A DNA stretch of 64,000 nucleotides, taken from contig NC_088295.1 in the NCBI RefSeq assembly GCF_032854445.1, positions 3,102,501 through 3,166,500 on the forward strand, in the 5' to 3' direction. The DNA comes from Liolophura sinensis. Its lineage: Eukaryota > Mollusca > Polyplacophora > Chitonida > Chitonidae. Below are positions 22,311-33,900 of this stretch, piece after piece. Made by a program: the position numbers and the translations under genes. Within the stretch, counting starts at the first letter, position 1; each line of letters begins with the position of its first letter. Below the pieces are notes generated by a model, which was given only the letters and a program-made list of their open reading frames with translations, did not search any database and was not told the DNA's origin.

Positions 22311-24597
22311 GCATACCACAGTATATTTATTGCACAGCTTTTAATTGTATACCATTGCTGCTTTGTTTTAATATGTTCAGTTATGTATTTGTTAAAAATA
22401 GTGATATGTACTTGATTATTGCGGAAGCAGATAAAACTGAAAGCTTATATTTAGATCTTCTCCAGTAATGTGTTGAAGCGGAGAGAAGTAATAAGACAGC
22501 GTCTTGTCATGAATGTATGTTTTCAGCTATAAGTGTATGTTTTCAGCTATAAGTGTTTGTGATTTTTTTCACTCGAAATGTTATGTCTCCTGATAATGAC
22601 TTGTTTTTTGATGTCTCGTCGTGTATAACCAAATATATACATCCCTTTTGCTCAATTCGGCATTTAACGCCTTTTTTATTTTATTTGTTTGTTACTTAAT
22701 GTCGCATTAAAGAATTTTTTCTTACACAAAGGCGGTGTAGACTAACGGATTGTGTTGGGGCAAGTTCCCGTAATGAATTACTGCTTTCTGCTGGGTACTT
22801 GAAAAATCTCCTGATTTTAAACCGCATTCAAAATAGAGGAGAGACGTCAAAGATTGAGGGGGTCGGATGGGGGTGTGGTGGGGGTTGGGTCTTCAAAATG
22901 AGGGCGAGACCAAGGCTTTAGTCGGACGATTTACTTGTCTACATGAAAGTCAAACATAAACGAAAGACTTGGATGCACTTCTTGTCTGCATGGCTAAATA
23001 TTTTCATATAAGACTAGAGTAAACAGTGATCCGATGTCCTTTCTTGTGTTTTACCTATATGCTTCAATGAATAATTCATTGATTAATTGATTTTTTAAGT
23101 CCATATGTTACGACCCAAACTGCCTGTATTATAAAGGGATGGCTTGTTCGAAATACACGACAGTTTAGCCGCACAAAAAGGTAACCAAAACCAGCAGATT
23201 TTATTTTACAACAATTTATTAGAACAGATAATAAGACTTATACAAATACTAAAGTAATCAAGTTTAACAAGAAAGGATAGCAGTATCTATACAAATACTA
23301 AAGTACTTACGGTGTCAAGTCCAAACGGACGCATATATTCCACAATATATACCACACAGGCATAAATGCTCAGAGGCAAATTCACAAGAGGGAAAATCCA
23401 CAGTATAACTGAGTGTATGACGAAATATACACAAAATTCCACAGACTGGGTCCGTGTACTAATAAGCACTGTGTATACAAGAGCACAAATTAAACATACG
23501 AGTTCAGACTGAACAAGTGCTCTGTGGAGATAGGATATAACAAAGCCAGAGGATATAGAGACACCAAAATTCAGCACAAAAGGCCTACTAAAGTAATACA
23601 CAGCGAAAGCATCCAAACTCTCAGTAATTCTATGTTCTCTGTTATCTCCTCTCTGTTCTCTCCCGTCTTATATAGCCTGGTGGAATTGTCCAGAATAAGA
23701 AAATTCCTGAACACTTGATGTAAACAAACAGGAACCGAACTGAGCGCATTCTGGAATATTCTAAGGTAGAGGCAGACAGCACTCCCTGAACTCAGCATAT
23801 GTAAACAGTGGCAAGCTATATTTAGAAACTGACGGCAGTCGCGCACATAACACCATACATGTACTCAAGCATATTTCATTTTTATGATTGATGTCAATTT
23901 TATACGTTGAGGCAACTAGAGTGCCTGAGGTAAACCGCAACAGCAAATTACTGTCAAAAATACGAATTGTATGCTTTCTAAACTTTCTATGGGATATTCT
24001 TCAACAAGGTATTTAAACGTTCTGTCTGGTGGTGTCTCTATTTTAAATAGTCAGGGAACAAACTTAAACGCCCCTAAGCACCATGTATGATTCATATAGA
24101 AGTATGTTAAAATGCAGCGTTGCCGTCAGGTTAGAACCGACAAATCCCAAAAGACACAACCACTTTGCCTAAAAGCATAATTTACCATTGTAACCTTCTA
24201 CAATCTTTAAAGTTACAGATATTTTTTTTGCCCCAGCCAAATTGATAGATTGTACCTAGATTGTGTCAGCGGAAGGTTTAGGTCTATACATTGCAGAAAG
24301 GGACATGCAAATTTCGGAGAAAGAAGTATCACAAGTAGTAAAGAATGTTTCAAACATGTCGCATTGGGGAGGAGGCTGGGGAGTCAGTACATGCGCGTGA
24401 CGTCAGGCGCGAATGGACCAATGAGTTCAGCTCCTTCAGCTCCATGTCGCGCCAAAACGGACCCATTGGTTTGCACCAAAACTGACTAATGGGTGAACTC
24501 CATTCACACCACGCGCGAGAGCAACTCTTTCAGTGCGGCTCCTTCAGCTCCTTCAGCTCCTTGGCGCCTAAGCTGACCCATGGGTGATCATGTGGTC
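22311..24597. other. Intergenic, no gene recognised
   Basis: No domain is recognisable in any frame. A 16-bp direct repeat tacaaatactaaagta occurs at about 23239 and 23290. From 24380 to 24600 the sequence becomes GC-rich, with repeated ttcagctcc and ttggcgcc motifs that may belong to the end of the neighbouring Polinton. Confidence 0.4.
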
Positions 24598-24691
24598 AGT
24601 TTTGGCGCCTGAATTTTGTTCAGAAATGCATGTACACTGGAATATATTCCAGTGTACATGCATTTCTCGACAAAATTCAGGCGCCAAAACT
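24598..24691. repeat. 94-bp near-perfect palindrome
   Basis: Two 47-bp arms with no spacer, centred between 24644 and 24645 in gaatatattc. The arms start agttttggcgcctgaa and end ttcaggcgccaaaact. I count only two mismatched positions (ttc against tcg near the middle of each arm). A (TA)n run follows to 24711. It lies immediately left of the Polinton coding remains and could be part of a terminal repeat, a fold-back element or a replication-related hairpin. Confidence 0.93.
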
Positions 24692-24779
24692 ATATATATA
24701 TATATATATATACAACACTCGGTTCACCGCTCACAACACTCGGCGGTATCTCGACGCCATACCGGTGTTACAACTACTA

Positions 24780-25217
24780 TCGACCGTATCACCGGAGTAT
24801 ACGGCGGGGCATCCATCGAAGTCACCACCCAGAACCAGAAAGAAGTGCGTCACGCCTTGTCCAAACGATCGGTGTACCGTTATCTCCCCGGCGATCCCGT
24901 GCGTATAAGTAAAGTGAAAGGGAAATTCGAAAATCAAAAAAAAAAAACCTCGCGAACTGGAGCACGGAAATGTTCCGCATCATCCGCACCCACCGTCGAC
25001 AGCCTGTCGTGTACTCACTGGAAGACATGCTGGAACGTTTTACGAGACCGAACTGCAACCGGCAAAGGCCGCGGCAGACAACATTTATCAGGTGGCGAAG
25101 ATCTTAAAAGGGGAACGTCCTGCAAGGAAAACTGTACTATTGGGTGAAGTGGGGTAGGCTATCCACTCAGCTTTAATTCTTAGGTGCCGGCCACGGACTT
25201 CAAACGTATTTAACCCA
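24780..25217 (+). pseudogene. Polinton integrase C-terminal remnant with chromodomain-like end
   Basis: The translation shows the integrase C-terminal beta-domain pattern (GDPVRISKVKGKFE near 24884), then in another frame NWSTEMFRI near 24955, then a chromodomain-like stretch with YQVAKIL and YYWVKW at about 25085-25155, and a decayed end near 25217. At least two frameshifts occur, one inside the A-run at about 24936-24947. The N-terminal zinc-binding and DDE core regions are absent. The family link rests on recognition of these motifs. Confidence 0.72.
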
Positions 25218-25233
25218 AGGGTGACGGGTGTAA

Positions 25234-25587
25234 ATGTCATTGCATATCAACCTATCTCAAGGGATGGACCAATGGGTACACGGATTGCGCGAGAATAAAG
25301 GCACCGGGGCAACCGTGCTCCGAGTTCTCTTGTACATCGGAGATTTAGTGGGTGGATTGTCCACGGAAACTCAGCGTGCAGCTCCTCCAAGACTGTCTGT
25401 CTGCCCGGCATCATTGAAAACCGATGACCGCTTCTCTCTTGTGTGTTACCGGCACCGCAGCAGTAGCAGCAGCAGTCGCAGTAGCAGTCCGTCTACCTCG
25501 CTCTTCCCGTCCACAGGGACAGTGGTGGTGACCGCAGAGGCCTCCCGCACTGTACATCACCCTCACATGTACGACCAGCCGAACTGA
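25234..25587 (+). other. Open frame of 117 codons, unassigned
   Basis: This frame lies between the integrase and ATPase remnants. The C-terminal half is Ser-rich (codon runs of agc/agt), and no domain is recognised. It may be a decayed Polinton gene or chance; I do not claim a product. Confidence 0.25.
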
Positions 25588-25607
25588 CTCACCCAGATTC
25601 TCCATCC

Positions 25608-26220
25608 ATGGATACTAGATGGGAGCATCCATTTACCTGCATCATCAGCGGACAGACGGGGTGTGGAAAGTCTGTGTTTGTGAAACGGTTGGTGGAGCAT
25701 GCTCAAGCTCTCATTTACCCACCCCCGCAACGCGTCGTCTGGTGTTACAGGGAGTGGCAGCCGTTGTACACCACGTTACCCAACGTTCGGTTTGAAGAAG
25801 GTGTGCCCAGCCCGTCAGCATTCGACCTGGGGGAGCGGACGTTAGTCGTCGTGGACGATTGATGACCGAAACGGACGAACGAGAGACAAAACTCTTTGCC
25901 AAAGGCACCAAACACCGCAATATCATCGTGTACATCGTGCAGAACTTGGCCAACAAAACCAAAGATCATCGCACCATCAGTCTGAACGCACACTATTTGG
26001 TGTTGTTTAGAAACCCGCGAGACGCGTCTCAAATTACTACCATCGCTAAACAGATGGCTCCGGAGAGGACGCAGTACGTGCGCGAGGCGTTTCAGGATGC
26101 CACCGCGAACCTCATTTGTTAATGCTGGTGGATTTCAAGCAAGTCACACCTGACCACCTGCGACTTCGCACCCACATCTTCCCTGGGAAGGTTCAGCAAG
26201 ATTGCCTCCCCAAGTCATAA
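25608..26220 (+). pseudogene. Polinton packaging ATPase (FtsK/HerA, A32-like), frameshifted
   Basis: The first 84 codons contain the Walker A loop GQTGCGKS at residues 15-22 and a hydrophobic Walker B strand ending in VVVDD at 80-84, followed at once by a TGA. The family sequence continues in another frame from 25859 (NIIVYIVQNLANKT, then an FRNPRD arginine-type motif) to 26121, and the C-terminus in a third frame from 26122 to the TAA at 26218-26220. Two frameshifts therefore break a gene of roughly the usual length (about 200 codons). In an intact element the protein would pump DNA into the capsid. Confidence 0.85.
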
Positions 26221-26280
26221 AACTTCGTACGCACGATCTGCACGATCTGCCTAATCAGTTGTTTCCACGTCAACCAACCA

Positions 26281-26628
26281 TGATGTCACGCCGGCTCCAA
26301 CTTTACTGTCCCCCTTTCTGCCCCTGCTGGCTCGAACCACCCCCTTCATTCGACAACGCTGCGCGGCAACGATCCAGGTTTATTTCGGTGTTTGTGTGAA
26401 TGTGCCAAGAATGTGTTAAATGGTAACGTTCCACTATCCCCGGCTCAGAAGGAGAAGTTACAGCGGCACAAAACGGGTCTTCGAACCTTGGTCAAGAAAA
26501 GTGTTACCCTGCATAAGAAAGGACGGATTGTTCCACACGGTGGTCTCCTTGGGGCGGCCCTCGGCGCCCTCCTCACCACCGCACCAGCCCTCACCGGTGA
26601 CATTATTAAGAGCATTGCTGGGAGGTAA
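26281..26628 (+). pseudogene. Small basic Polinton protein, hydrophobic C-terminus
   Basis: The frame 26392-26628 (78 codons) reads as a basic middle (KLQRHKTGLRTLVKKSV) and a Gly/Ala/Leu-rich hydrophobic end. I recognise this as a small protein repeatedly found in animal Polintons, thought to be virion-associated. Family-like sequence continues upstream of 26392 in another frame (around 26323-26390), so the start is broken by a frameshift. The function is not established. Confidence 0.6.
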
Positions 26629-26634
26629 TGCAGC

Positions 26635-26835
26635 ATGACAAGAAAATGGCAATGGTCGTACCCTGTGCCCAGTATTGTCAAAGCCCTCAACGCGCTCGAC
26701 AAAGGGATGGCATCGATCCATCACGACCCGGACGATGAAAAGATACAGCGCTCTCACCAAGCCTGTCGTTTAATCGAGGGGGAGATTTTAGAGAGCGTCC
26801 CCGTCGTTTTACGGCGAAAGGCTCCTCTGCTCTGA
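26635..26835 (+). CDS. Small Polinton-associated open frame (66 codons)
   Basis: It follows the previous frame by 6 bp. The predicted protein is charged and probably helical, with an LDKGM..I...PDDEK stretch similar in style to short coiled-coil proteins of related elements. No domain is assigned and the reading frame may be fortuitously intact. Confidence 0.35.
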   Translation: MTRKWQWSYPVPSIVKALNALDKGMASIHHDPDDEKIQRSHQACRLIEGEILESVPVVLRRKAPLL

Positions 26836-27229
26836 GTCGACACCGAGCGATCACACGATGGCTGGCGTGATTGGGTACGGGAAAAGATGGGCACACCAGC
26901 ATGGACACAAGGCGAAAAAATCCCCTACCACATCACGGTTTCTTCCTGCCTGGTCTCGCTCTCCTTCTCCTTCTCCTCCTCCTTCTCCTCCTCCCGCCAA
27001 AACCACTACCAGCAAAACCACTACCACCACACTACGCCGACTCGAGACACCGCCAGCAGGTGGAAACTGATATCTGGGACGACACCCGTCGCATTTGAAC
27101 GCGATAAACTGGTGCTGACACTTCACTTTCGACAGCGGCGTGCATTACCTTTACAGTGAACGTCGTACACGAATCCCCCCCTCCCATGTGCCGATCCTAC
27201 ATCGACCATTACACTTAGCAAGCCGGCGG
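26836..27229 (+). other. Low-complexity Pro/Ser segment inside the Polinton
   Basis: Contains a run of ctcctt/ctcctc (26958-26998) that reads as Pro-Ser or Phe-Ser depending on frame, then aaaccactacc repeats. All three frames are open for 70-90 codons, so none can be chosen. Probably a decayed virion protein. Confidence 0.35.
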
Positions 27230-27440
27230 AGGTGGGTTACCTGTGTTTCGGAATCCCGTTGTACAGCGCGGTCACGTCTTTGCTCGGCAGTTTTATCAAA
27301 ATGGCGCAGCAATGGTTAAAGCCGGCTGTGAAAGCGTTGGGTAAAACTGCGTAACGTGCCGGACTGAAAGTCATGGACAAACGTGTGGGACGTGGGAGTG
27401 CCGGTGAACCAGGCCTTGAAACGACGCGCTCTGGAGGGTA
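27230..27440 (+). pseudogene. Remnant of a small Polinton capsid-associated protein
   Basis: The order of a Gly/Leu/Pro start, a hydrophobic segment with GSFIKMAQQWLKPAVKALGK at about 27287-27350, then a stop at 27352-27354 followed by RAGLKVMDK in the same frame, resembles the adenovirus pX-like proteins of Polintons. The in-frame stop and later shifts make it non-functional. Identification is by pattern only. Confidence 0.5.
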
Positions 27441-27654
27441 AAAACAGCTGGTGGTCAAAGTCGGTGTCTACACCCAGCGCAGGATGCTGGACCAGCTGAA
27501 AACGGAAGGTCCAACGCACCGCTCCCACTCGTCACCCACACACATGACCAAGAAGTTGCGCCGATTCCGCTCGTCCTCGCCTGCCCGTTGGGCCCAGAAG
27601 ACGTACGCTCCCCCAACCTGGACGCACCAAACCCCACTCCGCACCGGATATTTT

Positions 27655-28345
27655 TAGGTAACGCCATGGCTCTTCCCCACGCCAAGTGTTACCCTTCCGT
27701 CAGCAGTGACTTTGATTTGTGGACCTTACACCCTACCGACACCAGATCGAGGTCGAGAGGTCGTTGGGAAGCCTACAGTCCAATCGCCAGCATAAGCGAC
27801 GGCCCGTGGGATTTCTCATCACCACTGCGGATGGTGACACTTACTTGGACTTACTTGGACACTTACTTGGACCTGAACGACAAACCGTGCCCAAAAGGCC
27901 ACACCCTCATCAACCCAGCTTACCGACAGTTTAGTGGTGGGATGTGTAAGCAGCACAGCTTTCGACGGCAGCTAAGTTAAAAACCCGTTTCATTTCCAGC
28001 ACTTCTACACAAACTTCGTCCACTTGGATGTCGGCGGACGTCAAATTACTGTCAAACCCCTGACATCCGACTTCGAGACCGGGAATTTCGTGAAAACGTA
28101 CATGAAGCTCTTTACCAACACGGGAAAAGTATTTCACGACGAGGGGAACTCCATCCTTCGCACCACGTTCGACAAAGTCAACACGCTGTTTTCTTTCGAC
28201 TTGACCCGCAAACTCCACGACGATCACCAACTGAACCTGGTCCAGAAAGGTGATTTGCGCTTGGAGATGCGGTTTGCCAGTGCCGGAAACCATTAACGTG
28301 GTGTGCTACGCCGAATTCAACGATATCAAAGAAATGGACAAAAGT
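27655..28345 (+). pseudogene. Polinton capsid protein (F54H12.2-like), internally deleted
   Basis: The N-terminal part at 27666-27880 has the family pattern FDLWTLHPTDT, a following EAYSPIASISD segment and the TYLDL repeat in shifted frames. The C-terminal part at 28003-28300 is continuous (GGRQITVKPLTSDFETGNFV, LFTNTGK, HDEGNSI), with the closing VVCYAEFNDI in another frame to about 28330. The long middle of the usual roughly 500-residue protein is missing between about 27970 and 28000, and several frameshifts are present. I take it as a capsid protein; major versus minor is not settled here. Confidence 0.72.
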
Positions 28346-28380
28346 CGAAATGTGCTCTTTTTGTTAGTCGAAAAAACAAA

Positions 28381-29001
28381 ACAACATGGACACGGTGTAA
28401 TTGCGACGTGTGCTACAGGCGGACCTTATTTACCCGCGCCGTGCTAGGGGATATCTACGCTCGAGACCACCTCCCTCACCAATTGACCATCTGCATCATC
28501 AACACATACACGTGCCTCAGCCCGGGACAACACTGGGTAGCCATCTTCATAGACGTGTGCCCAGACCCAGCCCGCCTCTGGAGAGAATATTTAGATTTCC
28601 ACGCCTCCACCCCGATATCACCGCTTGGCTCAATTGGAGGACATACCACTGCACTGGATCGGCGGCTGCAGAGTCTGAACACGGCTGTGTGTGGACAATA
28701 TTGCGTGTATTACTTAACCCAGCGGGCTCGAAGTCGTCCCATGAACGCTATTGTACATCCGCTGGACACTTTGGGCGCGACATATGATAACAACTTAGTG
28801 GTGTTGGATTGGGTGGACCACCAGTTTGGGGTCCAGCCCCCGAAAATGACACACGCATACAGTGCTGTTTTGACTTTTTATTTTAGCCTTCAACGGCAAC
28901 ACATTAGAAGAGACATGGTAAAAAAATCGTCGGAGATAGGCCGGTCAAATATCCAGGTAGGTGGTGCTCACACCTCTGGGAGTACTTTACATTTGGCATA
29001 A
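28381..29001 (+). pseudogene. Adenain-like cysteine protease of the Polinton
   Basis: One long frame is open from 28303 to 29001. The protease homology begins around 28385 and includes GQHWVAIFID (catalytic His) near 28527 and VCGQYCVYYL (catalytic Cys) near 28689, with an FH/Asp-type region between (YLDFHAS). This is the adenovirus endopeptidase fold used for capsid maturation. The core is intact, but the expected Met start lies in another frame that hits a stop, and the frame runs past the natural end, so the gene is probably dead. It ends tail to tail with the polymerase. Confidence 0.78.
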
Positions 29002-30329
29002 AAGTATGTAAAAGCATCTTTCGTCTGGGTGTATGAAAACATGGTATTCCCCCACATCCGCAGGCCACGGTTCACACCACTTGCGCCTTGGTGGTCGCGC
29101 AACACGGAGAGGTAGACGCTCCGAGCGCTAACGCCCTTGCAGGAGAGCTTGTCTTTACTGTTCGAATCCCCACCGTAGCAATAGCATGTCTTCGAACACA
29201 AACTGACGATAGCGTCACCAGTCCACTCAACTTTGAAGACTCCCGGCTTACGTTTGTCAAAGTCGTAGTGGTCGCGTCGAGGCAACCATTTGTCCCGCTC
29301 CGCCTTTAACCTAGGATTCCCAGTCCGGGTCAGACCAGGCCATGTACGCGGAGTCCGTAGTACTGCCAGTCCGACTAAAAATAGAACGTGTCATGAAATC
29401 ATAGTAAAACTCCAGCATACAGAATTTGGCATACTGACACACCATACATCCTATTTGCAGGGAAGATTTAATGAATGGTCCTCTTGCTGCTCACCACTTC
29501 GAAAGTGTCGTCATCGATTTGGTCCGCGGCACGCCACCATACACTCTCCAGTAACTTGCGCGTCTTCTTCCGGTCACAGATTTTCACATCCACATGCCAG
29601 TCTTGGTTTGTCACGGTTTTGCCATAGCCGGAATTTTCCAACACCTTCAGCGTTTCCCCGATAAGAGCCTTGGCGTCCCCCTTCTCATTGGGCTTGGGTG
29701 ACGGCGTCCGCGAATGTTTGGAAGGTTCGCTCGGGCGTGTACGCCATCACTTGGTAGACGCAGGTCACTACCAAACCGTGAGCGAGATACCATTGGAGCA
29801 AGGGGGTGGCCAGCAGAATTTCCGTGTCAAATATACTCTAGATGAGCATTCGCCTGGAAGCGGCGAAATACCTCTGTCTCCAACGCCTCCATATAAATGC
29901 GGTGGTAACCCCGAGCCTGGTGTTCGGAGTTTTGGGGGTTGCCCTTGTCCAGATGGAAGTAAGCCATGAGCCATGATCTCGCTTACCTCTGCGAAGTCCG
30001 CCATGGTGGAGCCTATGTCTTCCCGGCTCACATCGATGTAAGGGTGGACATTCCGCAAAGTCCGCTATGTGATGGTCCGGCACGTGGATGTCGCTTTCAA
30101 CGAAGCCAAACAACTGGCTTTGGACGACAGCCTCCACCAGCTGAGCCTGCGCCTTGGGCTGTCTCTGTGAAGGGGGTAAGCCGTACAGCTGCAGGAAGGC
30201 GCGCAAGGCCATGTTCGTTTTCCGCAGGCGAAGAAACTCGCACTCCCATATAAATATCAGCTTGTACCCCTGGGTGCGGACGTAGGCCTCGTTCTCGCCC
30301 ACTTCCCGGTGTAAGTCTTGAGGTGTCAA
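28968..30329 (-). pseudogene. Protein-primed family B DNA polymerase (Polinton), C-terminal part
   Basis: Read from 30329 down: an IFIWECEF motif, FGFVESDIHVPDH, then in shifted frames a palm helix with NSGYGKTVTN (about 29600), KFCMLEFYYDF (about 29410), the catalytic motif C region TTDSAYMAW (about 29345), and a C-terminal segment DKRKPGVFKVEW to YFYAK ending at 28968. At least four frameshifts and a stop are visible. Motif C reads TTDS where the family has DTDS. The N-terminal exonuclease half is absent. It would have replicated the element. Confidence 0.82.
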
Positions 30330-30904
30330 TATGCGTGAGATGAGGCGGAATTACTCTCATGCTAATATTATGGAAATACATGTAATAGCTCGAATTCATT
30401 CAAGTGTACTAGGCAAACAGTTTTGCTATAACTGAGAGACAGGTGAAACGACTATCATGAACGAATGAAAGCAGATTTTATGCCATATAAAAGATATAAG
30501 GAAAACGAATTTGAGAGAAAATTCAAATCTTGAGTGACAATGACCTCGTGAGAGAAAATCTTCCACACAGTATAGTGCTTAAAATTTGCATTCCATTTCG
30601 TAATTTACAGAAGTGTTCTGCAGGGTGCTTCTTTAGGCACGGTGAAGACATCATATAACAGCCAATGGCTACCATGAGTTAGCTACACAGAGTGGAGAAG
30701 GTTCGGCGTATGTCATGTGCTTTACTGACATTCTACTTGTTGCTGATATTTTGATAATTTGCAGAAGCATGTGATGGATCACCACATGCACATCGTAACT
30801 ATATGTATCAAATATTCTTCAGCTGTTTTTTCCGGAGAGGAAAGTAGGCACGCTGCCACTTGTCTCTCCTCTCTTGTAAACGTGACCAACCAACCGAGGT
30901 AGGA
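30330..30904. other. Non-coding gap between Polinton and 45-bp array
   Basis: AT-rich, non-repetitive sequence with no recognisable gene. I looked here for a copy of the left palindrome or a terminal inverted repeat and saw none. Confidence 0.45.
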
Positions 30905-33900
30905 TACTATCTCTGTCTATATAAACGGTTAAGTGAGATTCAGTCAGAATGTTTTCTCTCTCTGTACAAACGGTGAAATGAGAATCAATCAGAATGCTGT
31001 CTCTCTCTGTACAAACGGTGAAATGAGAATCAGTCAGAATGCTGTCTCTCTCTGTACAAACGGTAAAATGAGAATCAGTCAGAATGCTGTCTCTCTCTGT
31101 ACAAACGGTAAAATGAGAATCAGTCAGAATTCTGTCTCTCTCTGTACAAACGGTAAAATGAGAATCAGTCAGAATGCTGTCTCTCTCTGTACAAACGGTG
31201 AAATGAGAATCAGTCAGAATGCTGTCTCTCTCTGTACAAACGGTGAAATGAGAATCAGTCAGAATGCTGTGTCTCTCTGTATAAACGGTAAAATGAGAAT
31301 CAGTCAGAATGTTGTCTCTCTCTGTACAAACGGTGAAATCAGAATCAGTCAGAATGCTGTCTCTCTCTGTACAAACGGTGAAATGAGAATCAGTCAGAAT
31401 GCTGTCTCTCTCTTTACAAACGGTAAAATGAGAATCAGTCAGAATGCTGTCTCTCTCTGTACAAATGGTAAAATCAGAATCAGTCAGAATGCTGTCTCTC
31501 TCTGTACAAACGGTGAAATGAGAATCAGTCAGAATTCTGTCTCTCTCTGTACAAACGGTAAAATGAGAATCAGTCAGAATGCTGTCTCTCTCTGTACAAA
31601 CGGTAAAGTGAGAATCAGTCAGAATGCTGTCTCTCTCTGTACAAACGGTGAAATGAGAATCAGTCAGAATGCTGTCTCTCTCTTTACAAACGGTAAAGTG
31701 AGAATCAGTCAGAATGCTGTCTCTCTCTGTACAAACGGTGAAATGAGAATCAGTCAGAATGCTGTCTCTCTCTTTACAAACGGTAAAACGAGAATCAGTC
31801 AGAATTCTGTCTCTCTCTGTACAAACGGTGAAATAAGAATCAATCAGAATGCTGTCTCTCTCTGTACAAACGGTGAAATGAGAATCAGTCAGAATTCTGT
31901 CTCTCTCTGTACAAACGGTAAAATGAGAATCAGTCAGAATGCTGTCTCTCTCTGTACAAACGGTAAAGTGAGAATCAATCAGAATGTTGTCTCTCTCTGT
32001 ACAAACGGTGAAATCAGAATCAGTCAGAATGCTGTCTCTCTCTTTACAAACGGTAAAATGAGAATCAGTCAGAATGCTGTCTCTCTCTGTACAAACGGTA
32101 AAATGAGAATCAGTCAGAATGCTGTCTCTCTCTGTACAAACAGTGAAATGAGAATCAGTCAGAATGCTGTCTCTCTCTGTACAAACGGTAAAGTGAGAAT
32201 CAGTCAGAATGCTGTCTCTCTCTGTACAAACGGTAAAATGTGAATCAGTCAGAATGCTGTCTCTCTCTGTACAAACGGTAAAATGAGAATCAGTCAGAAT
32301 GCTGTGTCTCTCTGTATAAACGGTAAAATGAGAATCAGTCAGAATGTTGTCTCTCTCTGTACAAACGGTGAAATCAGAATCAGTCAGAATGCTGTCTCTC
32401 TCTGTACAAACGGTGAAATGAGAATCAGTCAGAATGCTGTCTCTCTCTTTACAAACGGTAAAATGAGAATCAGTCAGAATGCTGTCTCTCTCTGTACAAA
32501 TGGTAAAATCAGAATCAGTCAGAATGCTGTCTCTCTCTGTACAAACGGTGAAATGAGAATCAGTCAGAATTCTGTCTCTCTCTGTACAAACGGTAAAATG
32601 AGAATCAGTCAGAATGCTGTCTCTCTCTGTACAAACGGTAAAGTGAGAATCAGTCAGAATGCTGTCTCTCTCTGTACAAACGGTGAAATGAGAATCAGTC
32701 AGAATGCTGTCTCTCTCTTTACAAACGGTAAAGTGAGAATCAGTCAGAATGCTGTCTCTCTCTGTACAAACGGTAAAGTGAGAATCAGTCAGAATGCTGT
32801 CTCTCTCTGTACAAACGGTAAAATGAGAATCAGTCAGAATGCTGTCTCTCTCTGTACAAACGGTGAAATGAGAATCAGTCAGAATGCTGTCTCTCTCTTT
32901 ACAAACGGTAAAACGAGAATCAGTCAGAATTCTGTCTCTCTCTGTACAAACGGTGAAATAAGAATCAATCAGAATGCTGTCTCTCTCTGTACAAACGGTG
33001 AAATGAGAATCAGTCAGAATTCTGTCTCTCTCTGTACAAACGGTAAAATGAGAATCAGTCAGAATGCTGTCTCTCTCTGTACAAACGGTAAAGTGAGAAT
33101 CAATCAGAATGTTGTCTCTCTCTGTACAAACGGTGAAATCAGAATCAGTCAGAATGCTGTCTCTCTCTTTACAAACGGTAAAATGAGAATCAGTCAGAAT
33201 GCTGTCTCTCTCTGTACAAACGGTAAAATGAGAATCAGTCAGAATGCTGTCTCTCTCTGTACAAACAGTGAAATGAGAATCAGTCAGAATGCTGTCTCTC
33301 TCTGTACAAACGGTAAAGTGAGAATCAGTCAGAATGCTGTCTCTCTCTGTACAAACGGTAAAATGTGAATCAGTCAGAATGCTGTCTCTCTCTGTACAAA
33401 CGGTAAAATGAGAATCAGTCAGAATGCTGTGTCTCTCTGTATAAACGGTAAAATGAGAATCAGTCAGAATGTTGTCTCTCTCTGTACAAACGGTGAAATC
33501 AGAATCAGTCAGAATGCTGTCTCTCTCTGTACAAACGGTGAAATGAGAATCAGTCAGAATGCTGTCTCTCTCTTTACAAACGGTAAAATGAGAATCAGTC
33601 AGAATGCTGTCTCTCTCTGTACAAACGGTAAAATCAGAATCAGTCAGAATGCTGTCTCTCTCTGTACAAACGGTGAAATGAGAATCAGTCAGAATTCTGT
33701 CTCTCTCTGTACAAACGGTAAAATGAGAATCAGTCAGAATGCTGCCTCTCTCTGTACAAACGGTAAAGTGAGAATCAGTCAGAATGTTGTCTCTCTCTGT
33801 ACAAACGGTGAAATGAGAATCAGTCAGAATGCTGTCTCTCTCTGTACAAACGGTAAAGTGAGAATCAGTCAGAATGCTGTCTCTCTCTGTACAAACGGTA

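Larger units (their letters stand above)
24598..30335. mobile_element. Degraded Polinton/Maverick (adintovirus-like) element
   Basis: A block of about 5.7 kb, more GC-rich than its surroundings, holds on + remains of integrase C-terminus, packaging ATPase, small virion-type proteins, capsid and adenain-like protease, and on - the family B DNA polymerase, tail to tail with the protease. This set is diagnostic for Polintons. Every large gene is interrupted by frameshifts or deletions, and the integrase catalytic core and polymerase N-terminus are missing. No matching right-hand terminal repeat is visible, so the true ends are uncertain. It is an inactive endogenous copy. Confidence 0.88.

Noticed and set aside
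23110-23860. Possible LTR or other mobile element (tgttacgaccc start, 16-bp direct repeat)
   Set aside because: No second terminal copy, primer-binding site or coding remains could be found by eye.
24584-25147. 187-codon frame starting across the palindrome
   Set aside because: Its first 45 codons are palindrome and TA repeat; only the part after about 24780 has integrase similarity, and that is frameshifted.
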